Of a stretch of DNA of 8,943 nucleotides, positions 1-6,390 are shown one piece after another (within the stretch, counting starts at the first letter, position 1; each line of letters starts with the position of its first letter). The DNA is from an uncultured Actinomycetes bacterium (lineage in GTDB: Bacteria > Actinomycetota > Actinomycetes > Nanopelagicales > Nanopelagicaceae): NCBI GenBank assembly GCA_903918325.1, contig CAIXDY010000039.1:1-8943 (forward strand), written 5' to 3'. The notes beneath the pieces were generated by a model that was given only the letters and a program-made list of their open reading frames with translations, was not told where the DNA came from and made no database searches. The position numbers and the translations under genes are program-made.

Positions 1-898
1 GCATCTCTGGGATTCCACCGATCATGGATCCAGCAATTCGTCTGCGACCATTTAACAATGACCCCACATTAACTTCGTAAGGCTTTCCAGGCAGGCCAAT
101 CACAACCAAGGTGGCGTCTAATTTGAGCAAATCTAGATACTCATTGATATTCAGTGATGCACTTACTGTATTGAGAACTAAGTCAAAAGTTTTCTTCAAC
201 GGTTTCAAAGCATCAACTGCACTCGTATCTACAAAATGAGCTGCACCCATTTTTAGAGCATCTGACTTCTTTGAAGGAGAATGCGAAAGTACCGTCACTT
301 CTGCACCCATAGCAACGGCAAATTTCACACCCATGTGTCCAAGTCCACCTAAACCAACTACAGCAACTTGTGAACCAGGTTGCACGTTCCATTTACGTAG
401 CGGGGAATACAAAGTTATTCCAGCACAAAGAAGCGGTGCGACACCAGCAAGAGAAAGACCTTCTGGAATATGCACGGCATAATCTTGATTGATTACGAAG
501 GCGTTGGAATATCCACCGTAAGCCACAGTGGTGCCATCACGCTCTAACGTGTTGTACGTACCAGTCATTCCACCTTCACAATATTGTTGCAAACCTTGCA
601 CACAACTTGCACAAGTGCGGCAGGAATCGATAAATACGCCAACACCAATTTTGTCTCCGATTGCGAACTTTGTAACCTGCGATCCAATGGCAGTTACTAC
701 TCCAGCAATTTCATGTCCCGGAACCATTGGAAAGATCGCAGGTCCCCACTCTTCGCGCACTTGATGAATGTCGGAGTGACAGATACCCGCGTAACTGATG
801 TCGAGAGCTACATCGTGGACTCCAAGAGCTCTACGCTCGAATTCAAAAGCAGTAAGAGGACCCTTGGCATGCAAAGCGGCTAATCCACGAACTTTCAC
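1..898 (-). CDS. Zinc-dependent alcohol dehydrogenase, cinnamyl-alcohol dehydrogenase (CAD/YahK-like) group; 3' end off the window
   Basis: This medium-chain dehydrogenase should reversibly oxidise a primary alcohol or reduce an aldehyde in the cytoplasm. I translated it from a GTG at 898; the frame stays open to the left edge, giving 299 residues of a family usually about 345-350 long, so only the last part of the C-terminus is missing. Catalytic zinc ligands are visible as C40-H41, G61-H62-E63 and C158. The structural zinc knuckle has C93, C96, C99 and C107. The Rossmann glycine motif GLGGLG is at 182-187, followed by a strand ending in LSHS, which is the NADP(H)-type end in this group. The visible end, SMIGGIPEM, is the familiar CAD-group stretch near the C-terminus. 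The GTG start has a strong AAGGAG 6 bases upstream, inside the tdk stop region, so it is probably co-transcribed with tdk. The natural substrate cannot be told from sequence. Confidence 0.93.
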   Translation of the reverse strand, partial: MKVRGLAALHAKGPLTAFEFERRALGVHDVALDISYAGICHSDIHQVREEWGPAIFPMVPGHEIAGVVTAIGSQVTKFAIGDKIGVGVFIDSCRTCASCVQGLQQYCEGGMTGTYNTLERDGTTVAYGGYSNAFVINQDYAVHIPEGLSLAGVAPLLCAGITLYSPLRKWNVQPGSQVAVVGLGGLGHMGVKFAVAMGAEVTVLSHSPSKKSDALKMGAAHFVDTSAVDALKPLKKTFDLVLNTVSASLNINEYLDLLKLDATLVVIGLPGKPYEVNVGSLLNGRRRIAGSMIGGIPEM

Positions 899-901
899 GG
901 C

Positions 902-1555
902 TTACTCCTTAAATGGAAGAGGTTGCGATGATACGTGAGCGGCACGAGAAGCGCGCGCTGTAACTTGTCGCATGTGGTGACGACGACATAAGACTTCGTA
1001 ACCAACTTCGTTACCGGGGGAAACGTCACCAACAACGACTTGTTCGCCCTCGATTACCATTACCCCGCCAATTGTTCGTGCATTATGTGTTGCGCGTGAT
1101 CCACACCAACATAACGCTTCAACTTGTAAAGTGTTCACGCGATCGGCTAATTCAACTAACCGTGCAGAACCCGGAAAAAGGGATGTTCTAAAGTCAGTCA
1201 AAATCCCAAATGCATACACATCAATTCCAAGTCCATCGACAATTCGCGCAAGCTGTTCAATCTGTTTAGCTTCATAAAACTGCGCTTCATCACAAATAAT
1301 GTAATCAATGCGCTCTCCCGAAGATAGGGAGTCGACAACATGCTTATGCAAATCCATACCAGGAGTCACTTCAATGGCCGGACTTGAGAGTCCAAGGCGC
1401 GAGGAAATAATGCCTTTGCCGGCGCGGTCTTTGTTCGTGAAAATGATTCCAGTTCGACCGCGACTTTGGTGGTTATGTGCGGTTTGCAGAGCTAAAGTGG
1501 ATTTTCCGCTATCCATCGTTCCACAGTAGTAAATCAATTCTGCCATGGAACGCAT
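902..1555 (-). CDS. tdk: Thymidine kinase, type II (TK1-like)
   Basis: Thymidine kinase phosphorylates thymidine with ATP to dTMP in pyrimidine salvage. The protein has 217 residues if read from the first ATG, a usual length for bacterial type II enzymes. The P-loop GTMDSGKST is at 12-20, the Walker B/catalytic segment DEAQF at 89-93 (E90 the expected general base), and the substrate-loop stretch DFRTSLFPGS at 121-130. The zinc-binding cysteines appear as C149/C151 and C190/H193. The start is ambiguous. M4 (ATG at 1546, MAEL) matches where most family members begin. M1 at 1555 has an AATTAT hexamer with an upstream TG ending 6 bases before it, which would suit a leaderless transcript. Neither has a good Shine-Dalgarno; I list the longer form. 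It lies 12 bases after the acyltransferase stop and 3 bases before the dehydrogenase start, and with apt it gives this operon a nucleotide-salvage character. Confidence 0.95.
   Translation of the reverse strand: MRSMAELIYYCGTMDSGKSTLALQTAHNHQSRGRTGIIFTNKDRAGKGIISSRLGLSSPAIEVTPGMDLHKHVVDSLSSGERIDYIICDEAQFYEAKQIEQLARIVDGLGIDVYAFGILTDFRTSLFPGSARLVELADRVNTLQVEALCWCGSRATHNARTIGGVMVIEGEQVVVGDVSPGNEVGYEVLCRRHHMRQVTARASRAAHVSSQPLPFKE
905..910 (-). promoter_or_regulatory. Strong ribosome binding site of the alcohol dehydrogenase
   Basis: On the minus strand AAGGAG ends 6 bases before the GTG at 898. It lies within the last codons of tdk (Lys-Glu-stop), so it fixes the GTG as the dehydrogenase start and suggests coupling to tdk translation. 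It is the only textbook Shine-Dalgarno sequence I found in this window. Confidence 0.85.
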
Positions 1556-1567
1556 CTTGCCATAATT

Positions 1568-3418
1568 TCAGGCAAAGAGCCCCTTAGCTTTCAATGCACT
1601 ATCTAGCAGAGGCGCAAGCTGCAAGGACATGCCCACTGATATGTGCGAAGAATCTCGATAGGCAACTACACCGTCAACTATTGCCGGGCATGTAGTGGCA
1701 CATAACCACGGTGTTGGATCAACCACCGTGAATTCATTTCCCACAAGGACTGGGGAGATACGGGTGTTTGCACATTGTTCCAATTTTTTGGTTGTTAGAC
1801 AGGTTGGAATGTCCTGACGTGGCCGTGGCGTATCACTCAAATAGATTAAATGATCAGTCGAATTATTTAGTTGTTGAAAAAGTAGAGTTTGCCCTGCGCT
1901 CCACCATCGCTTTGTATCTCCTGCACCTTTGGGAGAAACATAATATTGGTAGTTACTCACAATTATCGCGTACGGATGTAGCGCTTGAATTCTGGTTACA
2001 ACACTGGCTCGCCATTTCGCACAGTAATTCATTTTAAAGCCGCCTTGGTCAGCTCTCACGACGGCAACTGCGGGGCACGACGACTTAGTTAAAGACACCA
2101 GCGCGAAGCCCTCTTTCTTAGCGATATCTTGCAGCGCCGGAAACCATTGTGCGGCGTGGGAATCACCGTAAAGAACTATCGTCTTCGTTGAAGTTGTCAG
2201 ACCATACCTGCATGTACCAGATTTTACGGAAGCAAAACTTACATGACAGCCATCGGCATAAATTTGCGGGGTCTGTAGAACTTGCTTTAGATCGAAATTC
2301 ACTGACGTTGCACCATGGACCGCAATAGTGCTCGCGCTAGTTGAAGATATAAAGATCGAACTCATTGCAACAAAGGCAGTGGCAGTAATGGCCATACTAA
2401 AAACACGCCGTCTTGATACGTGCCTGCGTCGAAGTGGTTCCTCAATCCAGCGGTGAGTTAAATCGGCCAGAATGATAGTTAGTACTATGCAGGAAAATTT
2501 TTCATACAGGTGCAATGGCCGACCCATGATCGTACTGGGGAGAACAAGAGCGGGCCAGTGCCACAAATACAAAGGATAAGAGATGCCGCCTAACCATTGA
2601 GCTATCCGAGAATTAAAGATTTGATTGAAAAATTTTGGCCAAGCTGTTACTGAACCCAACAGGAATGCCGTAGCCATAACTGGAAGAACCGCGCTATAGC
2701 CTGGAAAAGCCGTGTTCTGGTTGTAAAAATAGCTAGCGTAAATAATTCCCGCGAAGCCCAGCAGCGTGAACATAGATTTGAGTTGCGACTTGATTGGGAA
2801 AAATATCGCGAGAGCGCCGATTCCTAACTCCCACGCCCGTGTTGGCAGTGAGTAAAAGGACCAGATCGGTGAGATTTGAGTCATTACAATCGAAATTAAT
2901 AGCGATAGTGAAGTAACAACGACAATAGAATTTCTCAATACCGCTTTACTTTTTCTACCGACTAATACTATGAAGATTGGCCACAGCAGATAGAACTGTT
3001 CCTCAACTGCCAGCGACCAATAATGGATAAACGGGGAAGGGGTTGCATTGAGATTTTGGTAATCATTTTGCCACCAAGCGAAGAGGTAGTTCGAAACATA
3101 GGTTCCAGCAGCAAAAAAATCCCGACCTAATGTCGAACGAGTTGTGGTTGGTAAGAAAAACCAAGAAAAAGCCCCAGTGACTAAAAGTACAAACAGGGAT
3201 GAAGGCAAAAGACGTTTAATACGTCGCTGGTAGAAATCAAGCAATTTCAGCTGCCCAGTCTTATCCATTTCACCAATAATGAGACCTGTAATGAGATAGC
3301 CAGAGATAACATAGAAAATATCCACGCCAATAAAGCCACCATTTAAAAATTTAGCGTGGAATACAACCACTAAAACTGCGGCCAACGCTCGTAGCCCTTG
3401 AATTTGCGGAATTCGCAC
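1568..3418 (-). CDS. Membrane O-acyltransferase (acyltransferase 3) with C-terminal SGNH domain, OafA/YrhL type
   Basis: Proteins of this architecture transfer acetyl groups across the membrane onto cell-surface sugars (lipopolysaccharide, capsule, teichoic acid or peptidoglycan, depending on the member). The 616-residue protein has an N-terminal multi-helix acyltransferase 3 domain (about 5-330). Its conserved FHA is at 20-22 (H21 the expected catalytic histidine), VDIFYVISGYLIT at 32-44, the basic FYQRRIKRLLP at 62-72, HYWSLAVEEQFYLLWP at 132-147, YPLYLWHWP at 281-289 and RWIEEPLRR at 323-331. A further membrane segment (about 340-360) leads to the extracytoplasmic SGNH domain, with GDSH at 418-421 (S420) and the D589/H592 pair. 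I chose the GTG at 3418 because RIPQIQGLRALA is the usual family beginning and it lies 2 bases after the apt stop; the open frame continues to 3520 but that would overlap apt by 100 bases. It is the only surface gene among salvage genes; the acceptor is unknown. Confidence 0.92.
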   Translation of the reverse strand: MRIPQIQGLRALAAVLVVVFHAKFLNGGFIGVDIFYVISGYLITGLIIGEMDKTGQLKLLDFYQRRIKRLLPSSLFVLLVTGAFSWFFLPTTTRSTLGRDFFAAGTYVSNYLFAWWQNDYQNLNATPSPFIHYWSLAVEEQFYLLWPIFIVLVGRKSKAVLRNSIVVVTSLSLLISIVMTQISPIWSFYSLPTRAWELGIGALAIFFPIKSQLKSMFTLLGFAGIIYASYFYNQNTAFPGYSAVLPVMATAFLLGSVTAWPKFFNQIFNSRIAQWLGGISYPLYLWHWPALVLPSTIMGRPLHLYEKFSCIVLTIILADLTHRWIEEPLRRRHVSRRRVFSMAITATAFVAMSSIFISSTSASTIAVHGATSVNFDLKQVLQTPQIYADGCHVSFASVKSGTCRYGLTTSTKTIVLYGDSHAAQWFPALQDIAKKEGFALVSLTKSSCPAVAVVRADQGGFKMNYCAKWRASVVTRIQALHPYAIIVSNYQYYVSPKGAGDTKRWWSAGQTLLFQQLNNSTDHLIYLSDTPRPRQDIPTCLTTKKLEQCANTRISPVLVGNEFTVVDPTPWLCATTCPAIVDGVVAYRDSSHISVGMSLQLAPLLDSALKAKGLFA

Positions 3419-3420
3419 CG

Positions 3421-3948
3421 TTAAGAAACCACTAAAGAAGTGATGGTTAACTCTGGATATTTGGTGGTTAGACGCAAACGTCCACCCAGGCTTTCTATTT
3501 CTAATAAGACCGCGACGCAATAAACCGTTCCGCCCAAACGTTGCACAAGATCTATGGCAGCTTCAATCGTGCCGCCAGTTGCTAGAACATCATCAATTAA
3601 GAGAACGTTGGAATTTTCGATAAGCGCATCGGTGTGAATCTCCAGAATGTCATTGCCATACTCGAGACCGTAGTTTTGAGCGATGGTAGTGAATGGCAAT
3701 TTTCCGGCTTTACGGATTGGAACGAAACCGGACTCCACTTGATTAGCCAGCGCACTAGCGAAAATAAATCCACGAGCTTCGATACCTGCGATGACCGAAC
3801 CTGGCTGCACATATTTCTGTAGCTGTTGAGTAACTGCGGCAAAAGCTTGGCCGTTAGACAATAACGGTGTGACATCTTGGAAAAGAATTCCGGGTTGTGG
3901 GTAATCGGGGATAGGTCGAATGAGGCTAAGGGCCTCATCAAGATTCAT
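3421..3948 (-). CDS. apt: Adenine phosphoribosyltransferase
   Basis: Apt joins adenine to PRPP to make AMP and pyrophosphate, the cytoplasmic adenine salvage step. The 175-residue length is normal. The N-terminal PDYPQPGILFQDVTPLL (14-30) is diagnostic, EARGFIF is at 57-63, RKAGKLP at 79-85, and the PRPP-binding loop VLLIDDVLATGGT at 115-127 with acidic pair D119-D120. The ATG is the only sensible start, because the conserved N-terminal motif begins about ten residues later. Oddly, this ATG lies a single base after the 3' discriminator base of the tRNA-Leu gene, so there is no room for a Shine-Dalgarno outside the tRNA. The mRNA is probably made by processing off the tRNA and translated as a near-leaderless message. 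The stop is 2 bases before the acyltransferase GTG. I saw no rel/relA gene next to it, which I would have expected in many actinobacteria. Confidence 0.96.
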   Translation of the reverse strand: MNLDEALSLIRPIPDYPQPGILFQDVTPLLSNGQAFAAVTQQLQKYVQPGSVIAGIEARGFIFASALANQVESGFVPIRKAGKLPFTTIAQNYGLEYGNDILEIHTDALIENSNVLLIDDVLATGGTIEAAIDLVQRLGGTVYCVAVLLEIESLGGRLRLTTKYPELTITSLVVS

Positions 3949-3949
3949 G

Positions 3950-4033
3950 TGTCCGAGAGGGGACTTGAACCCCTAATCCCTTGCGGGAACTAACACCTCA
4001 AGCTAGCGCGTCTGCCAATTCCGCCACCCGGAC
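3950..4033 (-). tRNA. tRNA-Leu, anticodon GAG (reads CUC/CUU)
   Basis: I folded this by eye on the minus strand. The 7-bp acceptor GTCCGGG pairs with CTCGGAC with one G-U. A GCG/CGC D stem carries a GG-containing loop. A 5-bp anticodon stem CTAGC/GTTAG (one G-U) holds the loop TTGAGGT, with anticodon GAG at 3997-3999. A long class II variable arm has TCCC-GCAA-GGGA, as expected for leucine tRNAs. The T arm is AGGGG-TTCAAGT-CCCCT and the discriminator base is A at 3950. CCA is not encoded: the bases after the discriminator are C and then the apt ATG. The 84-base length without CCA is normal for a leucine tRNA. Confidence 0.97.
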
Positions 4034-4046
4034 TGAGTGCTGGGCA

Positions 4047-4056
4047 AGGATAGCAA
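4047..4056 (-). promoter_or_regulatory. Putative extended -10 promoter element for tRNA-Leu/apt
   Basis: Minus-strand TTGCTATCCT contains the extended -10 pattern TG-N-TATCCT. Transcription would start near 4040, about 7 bases before the mature tRNA 5' end at 4033. No clear -35 hexamer is visible, but an extended -10 can compensate. If real, the same promoter may drive the tRNA and the downstream apt, acyltransferase, tdk and dehydrogenase genes. Confidence 0.5.
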
Positions 4057-4061
4057 TTTGA

Positions 4062-4070
4062 TGAGAGAAT
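4062..4070 (+). promoter_or_regulatory. Weak putative leaderless -10 element for the M20 gene
   Basis: TG-A-GAGAAT lies so that the hexamer occupies -12 to -7 relative to the A of the ATG at 4077, the placement expected if transcription begins on the start codon. The first hexamer base is not the usual T. A GAGAG at 4063-4067, 9 bases before the ATG, is a competing weak Shine-Dalgarno reading. Confidence 0.3.
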
Positions 4071-4076
4071 CGCGAA

Positions 4077-5390
4077 ATGACTACACAATCACTCAGCAAA
4101 CTAGAACAAGATGCAGTGCAAATCTGTCAGGAACTGATCCGAATTCCCTCCGTTAATTTTGGCGATGGAAAAGGTGACGAGAAAGAGGTTGCGCTCCACG
4201 TCATTAAGTTGCTTGAAGAGGTTGGCATTAAAGCCACAATGTATGAAGCAGCTCCAGGACGCTGCAATGTTGTAGCACGTATTAAAGGGTCAGATTCTTC
4301 TCGTCCAGGTTTAGTTTTACATGGTCACTTAGATGTTGTTCCAGCTAATGCAGCAGATTGGTCAGTTGATCCTTTTTGTGGCGACATCATCGATGGGATG
4401 ATTTGGGGGCGTGGCGCAGTTGATATGAAGAATATGGACGCCATGATGTTAGCCACGGTCCGTGAATGGGCTCGCACTGGTTATCAACCTACACGCGACA
4501 TTGTTTTAGTTTTCTTTGCCGATGAAGAAGCTGGCAGTATTCAAGGTTCACATTGGATGGTCGAGAAACATCCGGAAGTATTTGCTGGATGTACTGAAGC
4601 TGTTTCTGAAGTAGGGGGTTTCTCAGTAACGGTCGCTGGAGGAAAGCGTCTATACCTTATTGAAACTGCTGAAAAAGGAATTCATTGGATGAAACTAACC
4701 GCGCACGGTCGCGCTGGACATGGATCAGTAACTAATAATGAAAATGCGCTTACGCGATTGAGTGAAGCTGTTGCACGAATTGGAAATCATCAGTGGCCGC
4801 AACGTTATAGCCAAACCGTTAAAGCATTTTTCAAGAAAGTGGCAGCTGAAACTGGCAAGGAATATGACGAAAAGGATTTAACTCCACTTCTGTCAGAATT
4901 AGGATTTGCCGCACGAATGTTAGGAGCCACGCTTCAAAATACGGCTAACCCAACGATGCTTGAAGCCGGATACAAAGCTAATGTAATTCCAGGTTCAGCC
5001 AGCGCGGTAATTGACGGTCGATTCATCCCAGGTTTTGAAGATGAACTCAATGAAACAATCAGAACCCTCATTGGGCCCGATGTAACGTTAGAAACAATCA
5101 CTACCGATAAAGCTTTAGAAGTACCTTTCGAAGGCGATTTAGTTGATGCAATGTGTAATGCAATTTTGATAGAAGATCCTGCTGCTATTCCAGTTCCATA
5201 TGTAATGAGCGGTGGAACCGATAACAAAGCTCTAGCTGAGTTAGGAATAATCGGTTACGGGTTTTCACCACTGAAGTTAGCCGCAGACTTTGATTTCATG
5301 GCCTTGTTCCATGGTGTTGATGAGCGAGTCCCAGTTGATGGCTTAACTTTTGGCGTGCGAGTTTTAAAAGATTTTCTAGAACACGCCTAA
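4077..5390 (+). CDS. M20-family zinc metallopeptidase/deacylase (ArgE/DapE/CPG2-like)
   Basis: M20 enzymes are cytoplasmic di-zinc hydrolases that cleave amide bonds of dipeptides, acylated amino acids or related compounds. The 437-residue length is normal. Metal ligands and catalytic residues are visible: GHLDVVPA at 83-90 (H84, and D86 assisting), WGRGAVDMK at 110-118 (bridging D116), FADEEAGS at 147-154 (general base E150, ligand E151), E178 and the late FHGVDERVPVDG (H412). The inserted dimerisation domain carries the conserved AHGRAGHGS at 209-217. MSGGTDNKALAELG (377-390) is the usual C-terminal substrate-binding stretch. Start: the ATG gives a normal N-terminus and only 43 bases separate it from the divergent tRNA. 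Its 3' end overlaps the convergent aldo/keto reductase stop by 4 bases. Motifs alone do not distinguish dipeptidase from acetyl- or succinyl-amino acid deacylase, and no biosynthetic neighbour helps, so I give no gene symbol. Confidence 0.93.
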   Translation: MTTQSLSKLEQDAVQICQELIRIPSVNFGDGKGDEKEVALHVIKLLEEVGIKATMYEAAPGRCNVVARIKGSDSSRPGLVLHGHLDVVPANAADWSVDPFCGDIIDGMIWGRGAVDMKNMDAMMLATVREWARTGYQPTRDIVLVFFADEEAGSIQGSHWMVEKHPEVFAGCTEAVSEVGGFSVTVAGGKRLYLIETAEKGIHWMKLTAHGRAGHGSVTNNENALTRLSEAVARIGNHQWPQRYSQTVKAFFKKVAAETGKEYDEKDLTPLLSELGFAARMLGATLQNTANPTMLEAGYKANVIPGSASAVIDGRFIPGFEDELNETIRTLIGPDVTLETITTDKALEVPFEGDLVDAMCNAILIEDPAAIPVPYVMSGGTDNKALAELGIIGYGFSPLKLAADFDFMALFHGVDERVPVDGLTFGVRVLKDFLEHA

Positions 5391-6331
5391 AGACTGACAT
5401 CGTTTAAAGCTTCGCGAACAACGTGGGGAAGTGATATTTCCTCACTTTTTAACGCTCCGCGAAGTTGTGCGCCTGTGCGGGCACCGATAATTGTCGAAGT
5501 AACACCTGGAGCATCTCGCACCCATGACAAGGCAATTTCTAGCGGTGAATATCCAAGACCCGATGCGGCAACGCCTACGGCTTCAACTATTCGATTTGAT
5601 CGTGCATCTAAAAGTGGAGCTATATCTTTCGCAAAATGTGGAGCTGCGCCACGCGAATCACTAGGTATTCCGTTTCGATATTTGCCAGTTAAAACTCCAC
5701 GCGCTAACGGTGCCCATGCTAAGAAGGCGACACCACATGCCTGCGCGCTATCCAAGATTTCAATCTCTGCGTCGCGGTTGAGTAATGAATATTCATTTTG
5801 CGCAGTTGTTATGGGAGCCTTAGCTGGATTGGCCGATTGTTTTGTCGCTGACTGCGCTAATTGCCACGCCGAAAAATTGGAAACTCCAACGTAACGTGCA
5901 CGTCCCGAGTTATAGGCATAATCGAGTGCAGACAACGTGTCATCAATGGGGATAGTTGGATCCCAACAATGCACTTGCCAAATATCTACAAAATCACTCC
6001 CTAAACGCATTAGTGAACGATCTAATTCAGCAATTAATGCATGCCGCGAATTATCTACGCGACGTGTTCCATCAGGAAAAGTGAGACCAGCTTTAGTTGC
6101 GATCACGACTTCATCACGTTGAAATAGCGTGCCAATGAGGCCACCTATGACGCGCTCACTATCCCCGTCACCATATGTTGCAGCGGTATCGAGGAAATTG
6201 CCGCCAGCGTCGATATACGCCCGACATTGATCGGCAGCTTCATGTTCATCAGTATCGCGACCCCATGTCATAGTTCCAAGGCCTAAACGTGAAAGCGTTA
6301 AACCACTGATTCCGGCTTTTCGCATTTGCAT
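5387..6331 (-). CDS. Aldo/keto reductase
   Basis: This NADPH-dependent TIM-barrel oxidoreductase reduces aldehydes or ketones; the specific substrate is not evident. At 314 residues it is a normal length. The catalytic tetrad is complete: D48 in NFLDTA, Y53 in ATYGDG, K80 in ATKAG and H121 in WQVHCWD. GVSNFSAWQL at 149-158, QNEYSLLNR at 178-186 and WAPLARGVLTGKYR at 206-219 are family signatures. The C-terminal ALSWVRDAPGVTSTIIGART is the cofactor-binding end. Two in-frame ATGs lie at 6331 and 6325. I chose the first because AAGG sits 7 bases upstream of it and a decent promoter lies behind it. The gene is divergent from the phosphatase gene and convergent with the M20 gene, so it is probably transcribed alone. 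Confidence 0.94.
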   Translation of the reverse strand: MQMRKAGISGLTLSRLGLGTMTWGRDTDEHEAADQCRAYIDAGGNFLDTAATYGDGDSERVIGGLIGTLFQRDEVVIATKAGLTFPDGTRRVDNSRHALIAELDRSLMRLGSDFVDIWQVHCWDPTIPIDDTLSALDYAYNSGRARYVGVSNFSAWQLAQSATKQSANPAKAPITTAQNEYSLLNRDAEIEILDSAQACGVAFLAWAPLARGVLTGKYRNGIPSDSRGAAPHFAKDIAPLLDARSNRIVEAVGVAASGLGYSPLEIALSWVRDAPGVTSTIIGARTGAQLRGALKSEEISLPHVVREALNDVSL

Positions 6332-6353
6332 GGGCTGACCTTAGCAAGTGCAA

Positions 6354-6381
6354 ACTATAAAACCTGCGATAGCCTTTGCAA
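6354..6381 (-). promoter_or_regulatory. Promoter of the aldo/keto reductase gene
   Basis: On the minus strand TTGCAA (6376-6381; 4 of 6 to TTGACA) and TATAGT (6354-6359; 5 of 6 to TATAAT) are separated by 16 bases. Transcription would begin near 6347, leaving a short leader of about 15 bases that holds AAGG before the ATG at 6331. This is the best -35/-10 pair I found in the window. Confidence 0.6.
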
Positions 6382-6390
6382 TATGCAGGT
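6362..6390. repeat. Short inverted repeat over the phosphatase start (possible operator)
   Basis: ACCTGC (6362-6367) and GCAGGT (6385-6390) are perfect 6-base inverted arms separated by 17 bases. They bracket the putative -10 element and the ATG at 6383 and overlap the -35 of the divergent reductase. It could be an operator, but 6-base arms at a free spacing can arise by chance. Confidence 0.25.
6370..6375 (+). promoter_or_regulatory. Putative leaderless -10 element for the phosphatase operon
   Basis: TAGCCT fits the actinobacterial TAnnnT -10 pattern and ends 7 bases before the ATG at 6383, so transcription would start at or next to the start codon. No Shine-Dalgarno is present before that ATG. 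The element overlaps the divergent reductase promoter. Confidence 0.45.

Noticed and set aside
528..883. Two overlapping plus-strand open frames at the left end
   Set aside because: They are antisense to the alcohol dehydrogenase, whose minus-strand frame I translated continuously from 898 to the edge with all zinc ligands.
3419..3520. A longer acyltransferase form starting at 3520
   Set aside because: It would add 34 residues unlike the family and overlap apt by 100 bases; the GTG at 3418 gives the normal family N-terminus.
3973..3992. TCCC-GCAA-GGGA hairpin as a terminator or regulatory hairpin
   Set aside because: It is the variable arm of the leucine tRNA.
3951..4033. tRNA-Leu as a phage or island attachment site
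   Set aside because: No integrase gene and no repeated copy of the tRNA 3' end is visible in the window, and apt begins immediately after the tRNA.
5475..5894. A 139-residue plus-strand open frame inside the aldo/keto reductase
   Set aside because: Antisense to a gene with a complete catalytic tetrad, and without recognisable motifs of its own.
6326..6382. A longer phosphatase form starting at 6326
   Set aside because: It would overlap the divergent reductase start and push the nucleophile histidine away from its usual place within the first ten residues.
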